NCBI RefSeq assembly: GCF_000826145.2
Contig: NZ_LN651337.1
Span: 1,499,945-1,563,944 of the forward strand
Reading direction: 5' to 3'
DNA: 64,000 bases
From: Sporosarcina koreensis
GTDB taxonomy: Bacteria > Bacillota > Bacilli > Bacillales_A > Planococcaceae
Numbering within the stretch: position 1 is the stretch's first letter; every line of letters starts with the position of its first letter. The translations under genes were made by a program, and so were the position numbers. This document shows positions 51,946-60,681 of this stretch, piece by piece. Below the pieces are notes generated by a model. That model made no database searches, was not told the DNA's origin, and saw nothing but the letters and a program-made list of their open reading frames with translations.

Positions 51946-52058
51946 CCTCCAGCAACAGAAAAAGAGACCACCATCCCCGGAGGGACAGTGATCTCTCTTT
52001 TCGACTCAGCATACAATTCACAGAATTGTGTCTGAATTGTGTGGCGCACAGGCACCGG
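51946..52058 (+). repeat. Extra partial copy of the right repeat, with hairpin half H9
   Basis: It begins CCTCCAGCAACAGAAAAAGA, contains a terminator-like stem, and ends with the hairpin 3' half CAGAATTGTGTCTGAATTG then TGTGGCGCACAGGCACC. It is a 113-bp direct repeat of 52227-52337. Confidence 0.8.
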
Positions 52059-52113
52059 TTGCTAAGGAGATGCTTGGTGAAAATATGCGTTGTTTGATTG
52101 GGGGCTTACATTG

Positions 52114-52142
52114 TATCTGAGTTGTGTGATGCACAGGTCACC
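52114..52142. repeat. Hairpin repeat fragment H10
   Basis: GTATCTGAGTTGTGTGATGC then ACAGGTCAC: only the 3' outer arm of the family. Confidence 0.65.
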
Positions 52143-52155
52143 ACACACTATTGAA

Positions 52156-52339
52156 CTTTGGCAACAGAAACAGGAGCAAAACGGGATTTTAAGCATTTTG
52201 CAGAGTTACGACAATTCGCACGCTGTCCTCCAGCAACAGAAAAAGAGACCGCCATCCCCGAAAGGGACAACGATCTCTCTTTCACTCATTCATCAATTTA
52301 CAGAATTGTGTCTGATTTGTGTGATGCACAGGTCACCGC
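52156..52339 (+). repeat. Right inverted repeat of the comM-RAYT unit
   Basis: It starts CTTTGGCAACAGAAACAGGA then GCAAAACGGG, passes through CCTCCAGCAACAG and a terminator-like stem (AAGAGACCGCCATCCCC / GGGACAACGATCTCTCTTT), and ends with the hairpin 3' half CAGAATTGTGTCTGATTTG, TGTGATGCACAGGTCACC. It mirrors 49330-49508 in order and content. Confidence 0.75.
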
Positions 52340-52347
52340 ATACTTTG

Positions 52348-55023
52348 TTACTTTTTTACAGTAGCAGTAACGACTGTATTAGCCTTAAGTGGGTTACCAC
52401 CAAGGTCCGTTAGGAAACGGTCGCCGTTCTGATCAAGCTTTGTTCTAAGCTGAACAGTTTTACCAGCGTAATCGATTGTATCATTCAAAGTTAGAATGAC
52501 AACTTTATCGTTTGTATCAGAAACAGCTGTTGTAGAAGCGTTATACTTCGCACCGTTTACAAGAACTTCGAAGTTGCCAGCAGCTTTTGTAGCGTCAGTG
52601 ATGTCAATAGACTCAGAGAATGTCAATTCAATTTTCGCATTACCAGTAATAACTGCTGTAGACAATACAGGCAATGTGTTGTCTTTAAGACCGTTAACTG
52701 TAACTGCTGTTGGAAGCATCTTCGCTCCGCCAGTAGTTGCTACGTTAGCTACTGTCAATGAATAGTTACCATCACGCTTAACAGTGTCTTCGTTCAAGTA
52801 GATACGTGCTACGCCACCAACAACCTCTGTACCGTCTTTAACTGTTTCATACTCAATCTTTGTATTAGAAGCCAATGGTACCCCAGCAAATGTGTAGTTT
52901 GCAGGATTTTTAGCTGTCTTAGCATCAATGTCTTTTCCTTTGAATCCTACAACGATTGCTTCTTCGTTCTCATCGAAAGTAACAAGACCTTGAGCTGTCT
53001 GTGGAACAGACGGAGCAATACCTTCTTCTTCATCCTTGCTTACTGAGAAGTTTACTGTATCTCCCGCAAACGGATTTACAGTTTCATTTCCAACGAGTTT
53101 CTTACCAGCTGCTTCAGCTTGGTCAGATACGATACCTTTAGGCAATGTCAATACGTAGTCACCTGCAAGCAAAGCATCGCCAGCTTCGTTCAAGAAAGCT
53201 TCTGCTGCAGCTGCTACATCCGCATTTATCCCCCCTGCAGAATCAACAGTTCCAAGTGTAGCAATATCAATAGTTGCCTTGTTGTCAGCAATCGTGCCAA
53301 TATCAGCTTTAGGAATTGTAAGAGTCTTAGTCTCTTCACCAACTGTAAGCTTCAAGACAATGTCCTTAGTAGCTGTATCTGGAGTAGCTAATACATCTGA
53401 ATCAAACGGACCATCGTAGAATGGAATCACAAGTTTTGTACCATCTGTAAACTTAGTCTTTGTGATAGTTGTCTTACCATCTTCATCTGTGTTCTTAGTT
53501 TCTTTTACTACAACAGGAGCTGTAAGATCTTTTACAAACTTCTGTACTTTAGTAAACTTGTTGGCTTTTTTAGTGTTTTCAGCAGCAGCCGCTTCAATCT
53601 TACCACCATCAGCGCCTGTAACTTCTACTGTATAAAGAATTTCGGTTGAAGTACCATACTCAATGTCAGTTGAAACATCAACAGTTGTAGAAGTTGCTGC
53701 ATCCGCTGTTCCACTATAGACTGTATTTCCTTCAGAATTTTTGACTACAACTTTAGTATCAGCCTTAGGAGCAGCTGCAAATTTTACAACAAACTTACCT
53801 TCTTCTGTTTGGTCAATATTTGTAACAGCTGGAGCTACATAATCCTCAGTTGCTTCCTGTGGATCTACAACATTAACGATTGCTGTTTGAATATTTCCTG
53901 ACACAGCATTTCCTGCAAGGTCATGCACACCAACTGCTTCAAATGCAAATTGACCAAGTGCAAGGTCACCAAGACCAGCTGCGTTTGCAATTGTAAGTTC
54001 AGTATTATCTCCAGCAGTATTAAGTGTTACATTAGCTGTAACATTCTTACTGTCAAGATAGAATTCAGCCCCATCGATATCAACAGGCTCATTAAATTTA
54101 AAGACAACATCTCCATCACCTGTTACACCAAAATCAGTAACATTGTTTGATTTGATGTTGCCATCTTTGTCTGTACCATACAATGTAGCAGCAACTTCAT
54201 CTTTAGCTACAAATGAACTTTCCTGAGTATCCAACAATTTGCCGTCAGCTGTCTTTACATTACGTACCTGAAGCTTTGTTGTTTTACCTTTTACTACTGT
54301 GTTTCCTTCGTTATCAATAACAAGAGCATCTGCAGTAGCTTCTGCATTTTTATCAGCCCAAATCACATGAGATGGGTATGTTGCTTCAATCGTTACAGAC
54401 TTACCATCTTTTGAGAGGGTTGCCTTGTATCCCTCAGTTACAGGAACACCTTCTGTTGTAACTACTGGATTTAATGCTCCAAGCGAGTTTTCAACATCAG
54501 CATCTGTCAATGCAGCATAGTAATTATCCAAATTTTCAGCTGATTCTTTATCGACTTTACCAGTGAAGTTAACCTGAATCTTTGTGCTGTTAATCGCACT
54601 TACCGACTCAACCTTCAACTCTCCAGCTGCAGGTGTAGCAGGAACGATCTTGCCATCAACAATAGTACCTTCTACAACATTAGCATTTTTCACTTGCTTG
54701 TCAGATTGAGCAAGAAGTGCAAATGCTTCAGTTGTATTAGCCGCATTATCGAGAGCAGCATTGAAAGAAGCGATTGTGTAATATTCTCCGTCAGTTGACT
54801 TAAGAAGAGTTACATCAGAGCTTTTAACAAGATCGCTGTCGAATGCAGAGTTGAATTGGCTGTTTGTCAGGCTCAGGTTCTGGCCATTAACAGTTACAAC
54901 GAATTGATCAACTTTGTAATCTGCTTTTGGAGTGGCAGCTGATGCAACAGGGATGATTGCAGAAGAAGCCATAACTGCAGCTAGTGCAGATGCAGACAAC
55001 ACTTTGAATGGTTTTTTAGTCAT
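52348..55023 (-). CDS. Secreted S-layer-like protein with Ig-like repeats, no SLH domain
   Basis: An 891-residue protein with signal peptide VLSASALAAVMASSAIIPVASA. The rest is a series of Ig-like or SbsA-type segments, such as SVSAINSTKIQVNFTGKVDK and TAVITGNAKIELTFSESIDI. It has no SLH motifs, LPXTG or lipobox, so it must attach by binding the SLH protein or cell-wall polymer. The gene is clearly AT-richer than its neighbours. The ATG at 55023 follows GAGGTG. It lies directly downstream of the SLH S-layer gene with a terminator between, suggesting high-level, tunable co-expression. Confidence 0.8.
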   Translation of the reverse strand: MTKKPFKVLSASALAAVMASSAIIPVASAATPKADYKVDQFVVTVNGQNLSLTNSQFNSAFDSDLVKSSDVTLLKSTDGEYYTIASFNAALDNAANTTEAFALLAQSDKQVKNANVVEGTIVDGKIVPATPAAGELKVESVSAINSTKIQVNFTGKVDKESAENLDNYYAALTDADVENSLGALNPVVTTEGVPVTEGYKATLSKDGKSVTIEATYPSHVIWADKNAEATADALVIDNEGNTVVKGKTTKLQVRNVKTADGKLLDTQESSFVAKDEVAATLYGTDKDGNIKSNNVTDFGVTGDGDVVFKFNEPVDIDGAEFYLDSKNVTANVTLNTAGDNTELTIANAAGLGDLALGQFAFEAVGVHDLAGNAVSGNIQTAIVNVVDPQEATEDYVAPAVTNIDQTEEGKFVVKFAAAPKADTKVVVKNSEGNTVYSGTADAATSTTVDVSTDIEYGTSTEILYTVEVTGADGGKIEAAAAENTKKANKFTKVQKFVKDLTAPVVVKETKNTDEDGKTTITKTKFTDGTKLVIPFYDGPFDSDVLATPDTATKDIVLKLTVGEETKTLTIPKADIGTIADNKATIDIATLGTVDSAGGINADVAAAAEAFLNEAGDALLAGDYVLTLPKGIVSDQAEAAGKKLVGNETVNPFAGDTVNFSVSKDEEEGIAPSVPQTAQGLVTFDENEEAIVVGFKGKDIDAKTAKNPANYTFAGVPLASNTKIEYETVKDGTEVVGGVARIYLNEDTVKRDGNYSLTVANVATTGGAKMLPTAVTVNGLKDNTLPVLSTAVITGNAKIELTFSESIDITDATKAAGNFEVLVNGAKYNASTTAVSDTNDKVVILTLNDTIDYAGKTVQLRTKLDQNGDRFLTDLGGNPLKANTVVTATVKK

Positions 55024-55072
55024 TATATAGTTCACCTCATATTGTATTTTCACATTGCATGCGTAACTTAAG

Positions 55073-55105
55073 AAAAAAGGGAGACAGTACGCTATCTCCC
55101 TTTTT
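55073..55105 (-). terminator. Terminator between the two S-layer genes
   Basis: AAAAAGGGAGA and TCTCCCTTTTT around CAGTACGCTA. It follows the SLH gene on the minus strand and precedes the next start by only 50 nt, so the second gene depends on read-through or a promoter inside this gap. Confidence 0.85.
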
Positions 55106-55108
55106 CAA

Positions 55109-58100
55109 TTACTTAACTGCTTTCAGTACTCCAGCGTTGATGTCCGCATCAGAAACAGTACCATCGATTTCAGTCAGGTAACGCTCTGCATTGAACTCGT
55201 TAACTGTGAAGTTATAAACTTTAGTTCCAACAGTCAATGTGTAAGCATTTGCTTGCATTTCAGCAGGCAATTTAGTCTTGTTGAAACCAACAACTTTCAT
55301 TCCAGCTGGGTTAGTTTTGATTGTTACGTCTGCATTCAATGATCCAAGAGTCACAGCAGTCTCACCTTTCTTAACCAAAGCAGCCTTAGCAGCATTCAAA
55401 TCGCTAGTAGCTTTAGTAACTTGTGCAGCTGTTGCAGTTGCATTAGCAGCTGTGTTCTTCGCAGCAGTCAAGGCTGTCTGGAAGTTTGCCCAAGTTCCTG
55501 CAGTGTACTCTGACTCGTTAAGAGCATTAGCAGCCGTAATTGCAGCGTTCAATGCAGTCTTATCAACTGATCCTGGGTTCAGGTCTGCTGGAAGCTCAGA
55601 GATCTCAGTCATACCGGAAATCTGGATTCCGCCTGCAGACAACAAGCTCTTCGAGATGTTGATTGTGTTTTCAGTTGTCTTCAGAGTGTTGTTCGGAAGA
55701 ACAATACGTACCTGATCGTATGCATCCTTACCATCAGCCGGCTTGCTGTCTTCAAGCTTGGCGATAGAGCCTTCAGGAAGTTTCAATCCGTTTACTGTGT
55801 AGTTCGCAAGGTTCAATGCATTGTCAACATTTCCTGTATAGCGTACAGGTGATGTGAACGTAAGGACGATTTCGTCTTTCTGATCATCAGACAGATAGAA
55901 TGAAAGACCGTCATAAGTTGCACCGTTGTCCAGTGACTTAACCATGAACGAAGCAGGGGACTTAACGACTGTGAAGTCTTTAGTCAGTGTAGCTGCCGCG
56001 TTGCCCACATCATCAGATGCGTTACGTACAACAATCTGCCAGTTTTCTTCATAGCTGTTCTGGTCCACAAGACCTTGAAGTTCCTTGTCAGGCTTAACGA
56101 GGATCTTCGTATCTTTCAGATCTTCGTTATAGTAGCTTTCGATCTTACCTGGAACTGTTACCTTCTTACCGTCTTTGTCAGTACCGATGAATTCAACGAT
56201 AGTTTGTGGAATAGTAGTTCCCTGAAGTTGTGAAGGTGTATCTCCTACAGAATCAAGTCCAGCAACTTTGATTGGTTTGTTGAATTCAACAACCCACTTG
56301 TCTTTATCCACACCGGAAGTGATCTTCATTGGTGCGCTTGCGAATACTGGGCTTGTTGTGTCAGGTGAATTCAAAGCAGAATTCGATACGTTCAAGCTCA
56401 ATTCCTGCTTCTCGTTCTTCTTACCATTTGCATCGTTCATAACAGTCTGTTCTTTGAGAACTACACGATATTTATGGTTGTAGTAGTTTTCATTAGTGTT
56501 CTTCGTATCATAGATACGTGTCCAGTCTTTATCCAGCTCAAGCTTGTACTCCATGCCTGGAACGACAGTTGTCACTTTCCAGTCGAAGTTCTTATCAATG
56601 AAGCCGTCGAAGTTGTTCTTAGTAACCCAGTTGCCATCCTCGTCTTGAACTTGGAATTCAAGATCAGATGCATCGAAACCAGATACCGGTGTGTTGAATG
56701 TCACACGGAGTTGCTCTGGCGATTCAACAGAAACAGCAGCTGCAGGGATTACATTGTTCACTGGAACAACGAAGTCAAGTGTCTGGTTAGACGAGAAGTT
56801 GTTGTTGTCAGTGCGTGATGCGTAGTCGCCTACTTTAGTTACCTGAACGCTGTGCTTGCCATCTTTCATGTACTTGTCAGTTGTAACACGTACAACATGA
56901 CGGCGATCTTTACCGTTCTGGTGGTATTCACCGAACTCGCCTGCTTTAGCAAGTTTAACTGTTCCGCCATCAATTGAAAGGTCTTTGTACGTATCAACTG
57001 GCTCAGAGAAAATAAGATCGATTGTGCGACCGTCGATGTAGTCAACAGACGTCAATTCAGGTGTACGAGCATCAGTAAGGATGAATGAACGTTCGCTGTT
57101 CTGCTGGTTGCCGTTTGCAAAGAATGAAGAATAAACTTTCACTTCTTTGTTATCAGTCAACACATGATCTTCAGTCAGGATAACTTCGATCGCTTTCGGA
57201 TTGTTAGCGACTGCTTTCAGTCCGCGGATTTTGAATCCTGGCTCGTTTGCCTGAGCGATTGCAAGCTGAGCGTTCGGCTTGAATACTACATTGCCGTTAG
57301 CATCAGTTACGAAAGTATCTCCATCCATCTTCAAGAAAGTAGCTGGGTTTACATTTTGATCGAAGAATACTGTCAAACGATCAGCAGAGTTAGACTCAGT
57401 AGCTGTGATTGTCGGTGCTTTTTGACCTACTTCGTCAGAAACAGGCTTGAATTTAACTTTTGTTTCGCCGACAAGATTACCGATTTCGTCGTTCCACTTG
57501 GACTCATCCGCAGCTTCGATCAGACGAGCTGTAACGATTGCTTCGATGTCCTTCTTGCTGAATTCAGAAGTGAGGACAACTGTTGCTACACCATCTTGAA
57601 CAGTTACACGGGAGTGTGCAAGCTGACCATAAGTTGTAGTGAATGCAAGTACGAGATCGTCAGCGTCTTTATTTACTTCGCCAGTTTTTGTATCAATGAT
57701 CTGTGCAGTGATGACAGTGTTGTCTGCACCGTTTGCAGTGATCGTAGAGCTCTTCGCTTCGAGCTTCAATGTAGTACCTTCTACTACTACTGGTGGCTCT
57801 TCAGGGTTTTCGATATTGATGCGGTCTTTCAGAGCATACAAGAACTTCGCGAAGTCGCCACGCTTGATCGGGTTACCAGTACCAAATTGAGTATCGTTGA
57901 TACCATTTGTTACTTTGTGAGCGACCAATGCGTTTACAGCGTTCTTATAACGCTCGGAAACGTCTGTGAATTCATTATTAGTGTCGCCAGCTTTCAAATC
58001 GAAAGCTTTTTGAAGCATAAGTGCAGCTTCTCCGCGTGTCACGTTATCTTCGAAACCGAACTTTGTAGTCGTTTTACCGCTGATAACTCCAGCTTCTTTC

Positions 58101-58432
58101 AAAGAGTTGATAGCAAGCGCGCCACGCTTAGGCACATCAGTGAACCCAGCTGAAGGTGCTTTCTCGTTGTTCAGGCCCGCAGCGTTCGCGATCATGATTG
58201 CAACGTCGCCACGTTTGATCTGCATGCTGATGCCGAATTGCTTTTCAGTCATACCCTTTGCGATGTTGTTTTCTACAACAAAGTTCACTGCATCCTTATA
58301 AGAAGCAGGTACGTCCGTGAACGCAGAAGTCGATACATTCGCAGATGCTACTGGTACGATCGCTGATGCGACCAAAGTAGCTGTTGCAGCTGTTGCTACA
58401 AACTTTTTGTACGATTTTGGTTGTTGAGCCAT
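55109..58432 (-). CDS. SLH-domain S-layer protein
   Basis: A 1107-residue protein: signal peptide (VATAATATLVASAIVPVASA), three SLH modules (SAFTDVPASYKDAVNFVVEN, AGFTDVPKRGALAINSLKEA, NEFTDVSERYKNAVNALVAH; residues about 35-210), then Ig-like/SbsA-type domains and a FIVAR-like helical repeat (NALNESEYTAGTWANFQTAL, about residue 985). SLH modules bind pyruvylated secondary cell-wall polymer, and csaB, the pyruvyl transferase gene, lies 5 kb away. GGGAGG precedes the ATG. It is the likely main S-layer subunit, and AT-richer than its surroundings. Confidence 0.92.
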   Translation of the reverse strand: MAQQPKSYKKFVATAATATLVASAIVPVASANVSTSAFTDVPASYKDAVNFVVENNIAKGMTEKQFGISMQIKRGDVAIMIANAAGLNNEKAPSAGFTDVPKRGALAINSLKEAGVISGKTTTKFGFEDNVTRGEAALMLQKAFDLKAGDTNNEFTDVSERYKNAVNALVAHKVTNGINDTQFGTGNPIKRGDFAKFLYALKDRINIENPEEPPVVVEGTTLKLEAKSSTITANGADNTVITAQIIDTKTGEVNKDADDLVLAFTTTYGQLAHSRVTVQDGVATVVLTSEFSKKDIEAIVTARLIEAADESKWNDEIGNLVGETKVKFKPVSDEVGQKAPTITATESNSADRLTVFFDQNVNPATFLKMDGDTFVTDANGNVVFKPNAQLAIAQANEPGFKIRGLKAVANNPKAIEVILTEDHVLTDNKEVKVYSSFFANGNQQNSERSFILTDARTPELTSVDYIDGRTIDLIFSEPVDTYKDLSIDGGTVKLAKAGEFGEYHQNGKDRRHVVRVTTDKYMKDGKHSVQVTKVGDYASRTDNNNFSSNQTLDFVVPVNNVIPAAAVSVESPEQLRVTFNTPVSGFDASDLEFQVQDEDGNWVTKNNFDGFIDKNFDWKVTTVVPGMEYKLELDKDWTRIYDTKNTNENYYNHKYRVVLKEQTVMNDANGKKNEKQELSLNVSNSALNSPDTTSPVFASAPMKITSGVDKDKWVVEFNKPIKVAGLDSVGDTPSQLQGTTIPQTIVEFIGTDKDGKKVTVPGKIESYYNEDLKDTKILVKPDKELQGLVDQNSYEENWQIVVRNASDDVGNAAATLTKDFTVVKSPASFMVKSLDNGATYDGLSFYLSDDQKDEIVLTFTSPVRYTGNVDNALNLANYTVNGLKLPEGSIAKLEDSKPADGKDAYDQVRIVLPNNTLKTTENTINISKSLLSAGGIQISGMTEISELPADLNPGSVDKTALNAAITAANALNESEYTAGTWANFQTALTAAKNTAANATATAAQVTKATSDLNAAKAALVKKGETAVTLGSLNADVTIKTNPAGMKVVGFNKTKLPAEMQANAYTLTVGTKVYNFTVNEFNAERYLTEIDGTVSDADINAGVLKAVK

Positions 58433-58516
58433 TGTGTAGTATTCCTCCCTGTTTTAGGTAATCCTATTTCACCGATGTTGCCACCGGTCATGAAATACAG
58501 TTTAACTATACCACCG

Positions 58517-58621
58517 ATTTCTCTGTAAATCTACAAATCTTCAAAAAGATTTCAAGGATTACAGAGAAATTGCAGTATCTAAACTCTTATTCTATTATAC
58601 ACATGCGATTTTCCATTGCAA
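58517..58621 (-). promoter_or_regulatory. S-layer promoter and 5'-leader stem
   Basis: TTGCAA (58621-58616) and TATAAT (58599-58594) are 16 bp apart on the minus strand. The transcript would have a leader of about 155 nt, in which ATTTCTCTGTAA and TTACAGAGAAAT (58517-58528, 58559-58570) form a 12-bp stem near its 5' end, typical of long, stable S-layer mRNAs. Confidence 0.7.
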
Positions 58622-58776
58622 CCATTTTCATGTGCAGCCAAACATTTCTTTTTCAAAACATTCCGGAACCCCTGTTACAGCAGTATTACTGCGGTTTGAC
58701 AACCATACCGGGCAGGTTCCGTCCCTTTACTATCGGTTGATTTCGTCTAGTATTTAGCTTTATTTTCTTCCATTTA

Positions 58777-58816
58777 AAAACCCACGAACGATTGTCATAA
58801 TCGTTCATGGGTTTTC
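58777..58816 (-). terminator. Terminator of the O-antigen-ligase-like gene
   Basis: AAAACCCACGAACGAT and ATCGTTCATGGGTTTT with one mismatch, flanked by A- and T-runs. Confidence 0.85.
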
Positions 58817-58829
58817 CATGGAGTCTATA

Positions 58830-60248
58830 TTATTCCAATTCCGGTTTGATAGCTCCGTCTTTCGACACGACCGTCACCGCTGCGAGCAGGAACGCGAGCC
58901 AGACGGACGCGGATGGAGCCGTCAACGTGTGCCCAGCCGTATAGGCGATACCGATCCCTATGAGGAATGCGACACCCGCCAGGATGCTGAAGTAGGTGAA
59001 GTTCTCTTTCAGGTTGGTTACGAGTTTCACTATGAATTTACCTGCGAACCAGACGATCGGAGCGACCATATAGATGAAGCCGAGTATTCCGAACGAGAAG
59101 AACCAGTCATGGAAGTCCATCTCGATCATCTTGAGCGGCTTATGCGGCGCCGGTGCATCGTAGTTCCCGGCGAAGCCCATGCCGAACAGCTTCTGGGAGA
59201 TCGGTGCATCCTTGAACTGATCGACATAATCCGCCTTGTATGTCTCCCGGCTGCTGAAGACGAGGTTCTCGAACTGCTCGGCGTTGATGAGCGGCTCTTC
59301 CGGTTCTTCCTCCCCGTCCGGCGGCAGTTCGTTGCCGTCCTCATCGACAGGTTTCTGCGGTTTCTCGAGTGAGATGCCGAGGATGTCGAGGTGTGCATAC
59401 ATATTGCCGAACACCGGTGTGAACGGTGTCGAGACGACGAGTGCAATCAATAGAAGGAGTGAGACGAACGAGTTCGCCTTCACCCGCTGGCGTGCCGGAT
59501 ACTCTTTTGTCGTCAGCAGCAGAAGCAGACTGCCGAAGAAGATGCTCAGCAGCACGATCAAGATGCCGCCATAGCCGACCTTCGTGCCGAGCGCAAGCAT
59601 CGAGATCGACAGCAGGACGAACGGCAGCCAGTGCAGGAACTTGCGCGTCGTCGTCTGTTTGTAGACGGCGAACAGTGCGGTGATCGGCAGAAGGATCGAC
59701 ATGGATGCGCCGATCTCATTACCGGCATAGAACCAGCCGGTCCAGCCTTCCTTCGAGCGTGCGTAATTGGACATGCTCGTGCCGGTCAGGTGCGCGATGA
59801 TGAACACAACGCTGATTGTCAGAGACGCAATCAGGAAGTAGTTTACGAGCTGACGCGCCGTGTCGGAGCCGTCCTCTTTTTTCATAGCTTCCAAGATTAA
59901 CAGGAAACCGAAGAACAGGACGTGGAAGTAAACGACCTTCGTATAGTATGTAAGTTCCTGCACGATATAGAACGGTTCTTTGACGGTATATCCGACGATG
60001 AAGTTGATGATGACGAATACGGCCAGCCCCGCCAGATAGAGCAAGTACAGCCGGGCCCGTTTGCTTTTCCGTGACTCGTTGAGTATCCAGACGGCCATGA
60101 CGGCGAGGTATGCGAGACGAATGATGACGCCGAGCGTCAACGGAAGGTCGATGAACAAGAGCGACGCCGTGGTGAGGACATCGATGATCGGCTGGATCAT
60201 GACAAACGCCACCAGCGCTAGCATGATGTTGTGTCGGTTAAGTTCCAT
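58830..60248 (-). CDS. O-antigen ligase / Wzy-like polymerase
   Basis: A 472-residue protein with about 11-12 membrane helices and a large extracellular loop (residues about 290-370) that contains an acidic stretch (DEDGNELPPDGEEEPEEP) and SSRETYKADYVDQFKDAP, typical of WaaL/Wzy-type glycan ligases and polymerases. It probably polymerises or attaches the secondary cell-wall polymer. It lies between the S-layer genes and the nucleotide-sugar dehydrogenase gene. Family proteins differ greatly, so the exact reaction is uncertain. Confidence 0.8.
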   Translation of the reverse strand: MELNRHNIMLALVAFVMIQPIIDVLTTASLLFIDLPLTLGVIIRLAYLAVMAVWILNESRKSKRARLYLLYLAGLAVFVIINFIVGYTVKEPFYIVQELTYYTKVVYFHVLFFGFLLILEAMKKEDGSDTARQLVNYFLIASLTISVVFIIAHLTGTSMSNYARSKEGWTGWFYAGNEIGASMSILLPITALFAVYKQTTTRKFLHWLPFVLLSISMLALGTKVGYGGILIVLLSIFFGSLLLLLTTKEYPARQRVKANSFVSLLLLIALVVSTPFTPVFGNMYAHLDILGISLEKPQKPVDEDGNELPPDGEEEPEEPLINAEQFENLVFSSRETYKADYVDQFKDAPISQKLFGMGFAGNYDAPAPHKPLKMIEMDFHDWFFSFGILGFIYMVAPIVWFAGKFIVKLVTNLKENFTYFSILAGVAFLIGIGIAYTAGHTLTAPSASVWLAFLLAAVTVVSKDGAIKPELE

Positions 60249-60311
60249 TGGGGCAGGTTCCTCTTTCGTTTATTGGTTTGGTGGTTCGCGTTTGGGATAT
60301 TGGTGGAACCC

Positions 60312-60371
60312 GGGTGCCTGTGTGCGCCACAATTCGCTTTGGTGCGCGAATGGTGTCCCACACAGGCACCC
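60312..60371. repeat. Hairpin repeat, subtype 2, copy 1
   Basis: Outer arms GGGTGCCTGTGTG / CACACAGGCACCC, inner arms CCACAATTCGC / GCGAATGGTG. The outer arm matches the main family; the inner stem differs. Confidence 0.8.
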
Positions 60372-60408
60372 TGGAGTTCCGATTCTGCTTTCCTGCGTCG
60401 GAAACTAG

Positions 60409-60452
60409 TCTGTCACACCATTCGCGTTCCTCCGCGAATTGTGTGACAGGCT
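60409..60452. repeat. Hairpin repeat, subtype 2, copy 2 (inverted inner order)
   Basis: CTGTCACACCATTCGCG and CGCGAATTGTGTGACAG pair around TTCCTC. It has the same inner sequences as copies 1 and 3 but with the two strands exchanged, so it is in opposite orientation. Confidence 0.75.
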
Positions 60453-60572
60453 GGGTTCCTATGAATGGGAGAGCCCTTGGACAGAGAGATAGCCCTGCAA
60501 ACATGGCTCCGTGGTTTTGGCACGGTTGGGTTCGGCCGGATGGTGCGCTTGGGTGGCGGGTTCACCTTACCC

Positions 60573-60632
60573 GGGATACCGGTGCACGCCACAATTCGCT
60601 TTGGTGCGCGAATGGTGTCGTGCACAGGTACC
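60573..60632. repeat. Hairpin repeat, subtype 2, copy 3
   Basis: GGGATACCGGTGCAC...GTGCACAGGTACCC outer arms with CCACAATTCGC / GCGAATGGTG inside. Its 33-nt core, CCACAATTCGCTTTGGTGCG then CGAATGGTGTC, is identical to copy 1. Three copies fill the 430-bp gap between two cell-wall-polymer genes. Confidence 0.8.
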
Positions 60633-60681
60633 CTGGAGTGTGCGCGATCCCACGGGTTGCCGTCTACTCCCCCTATCCCCG

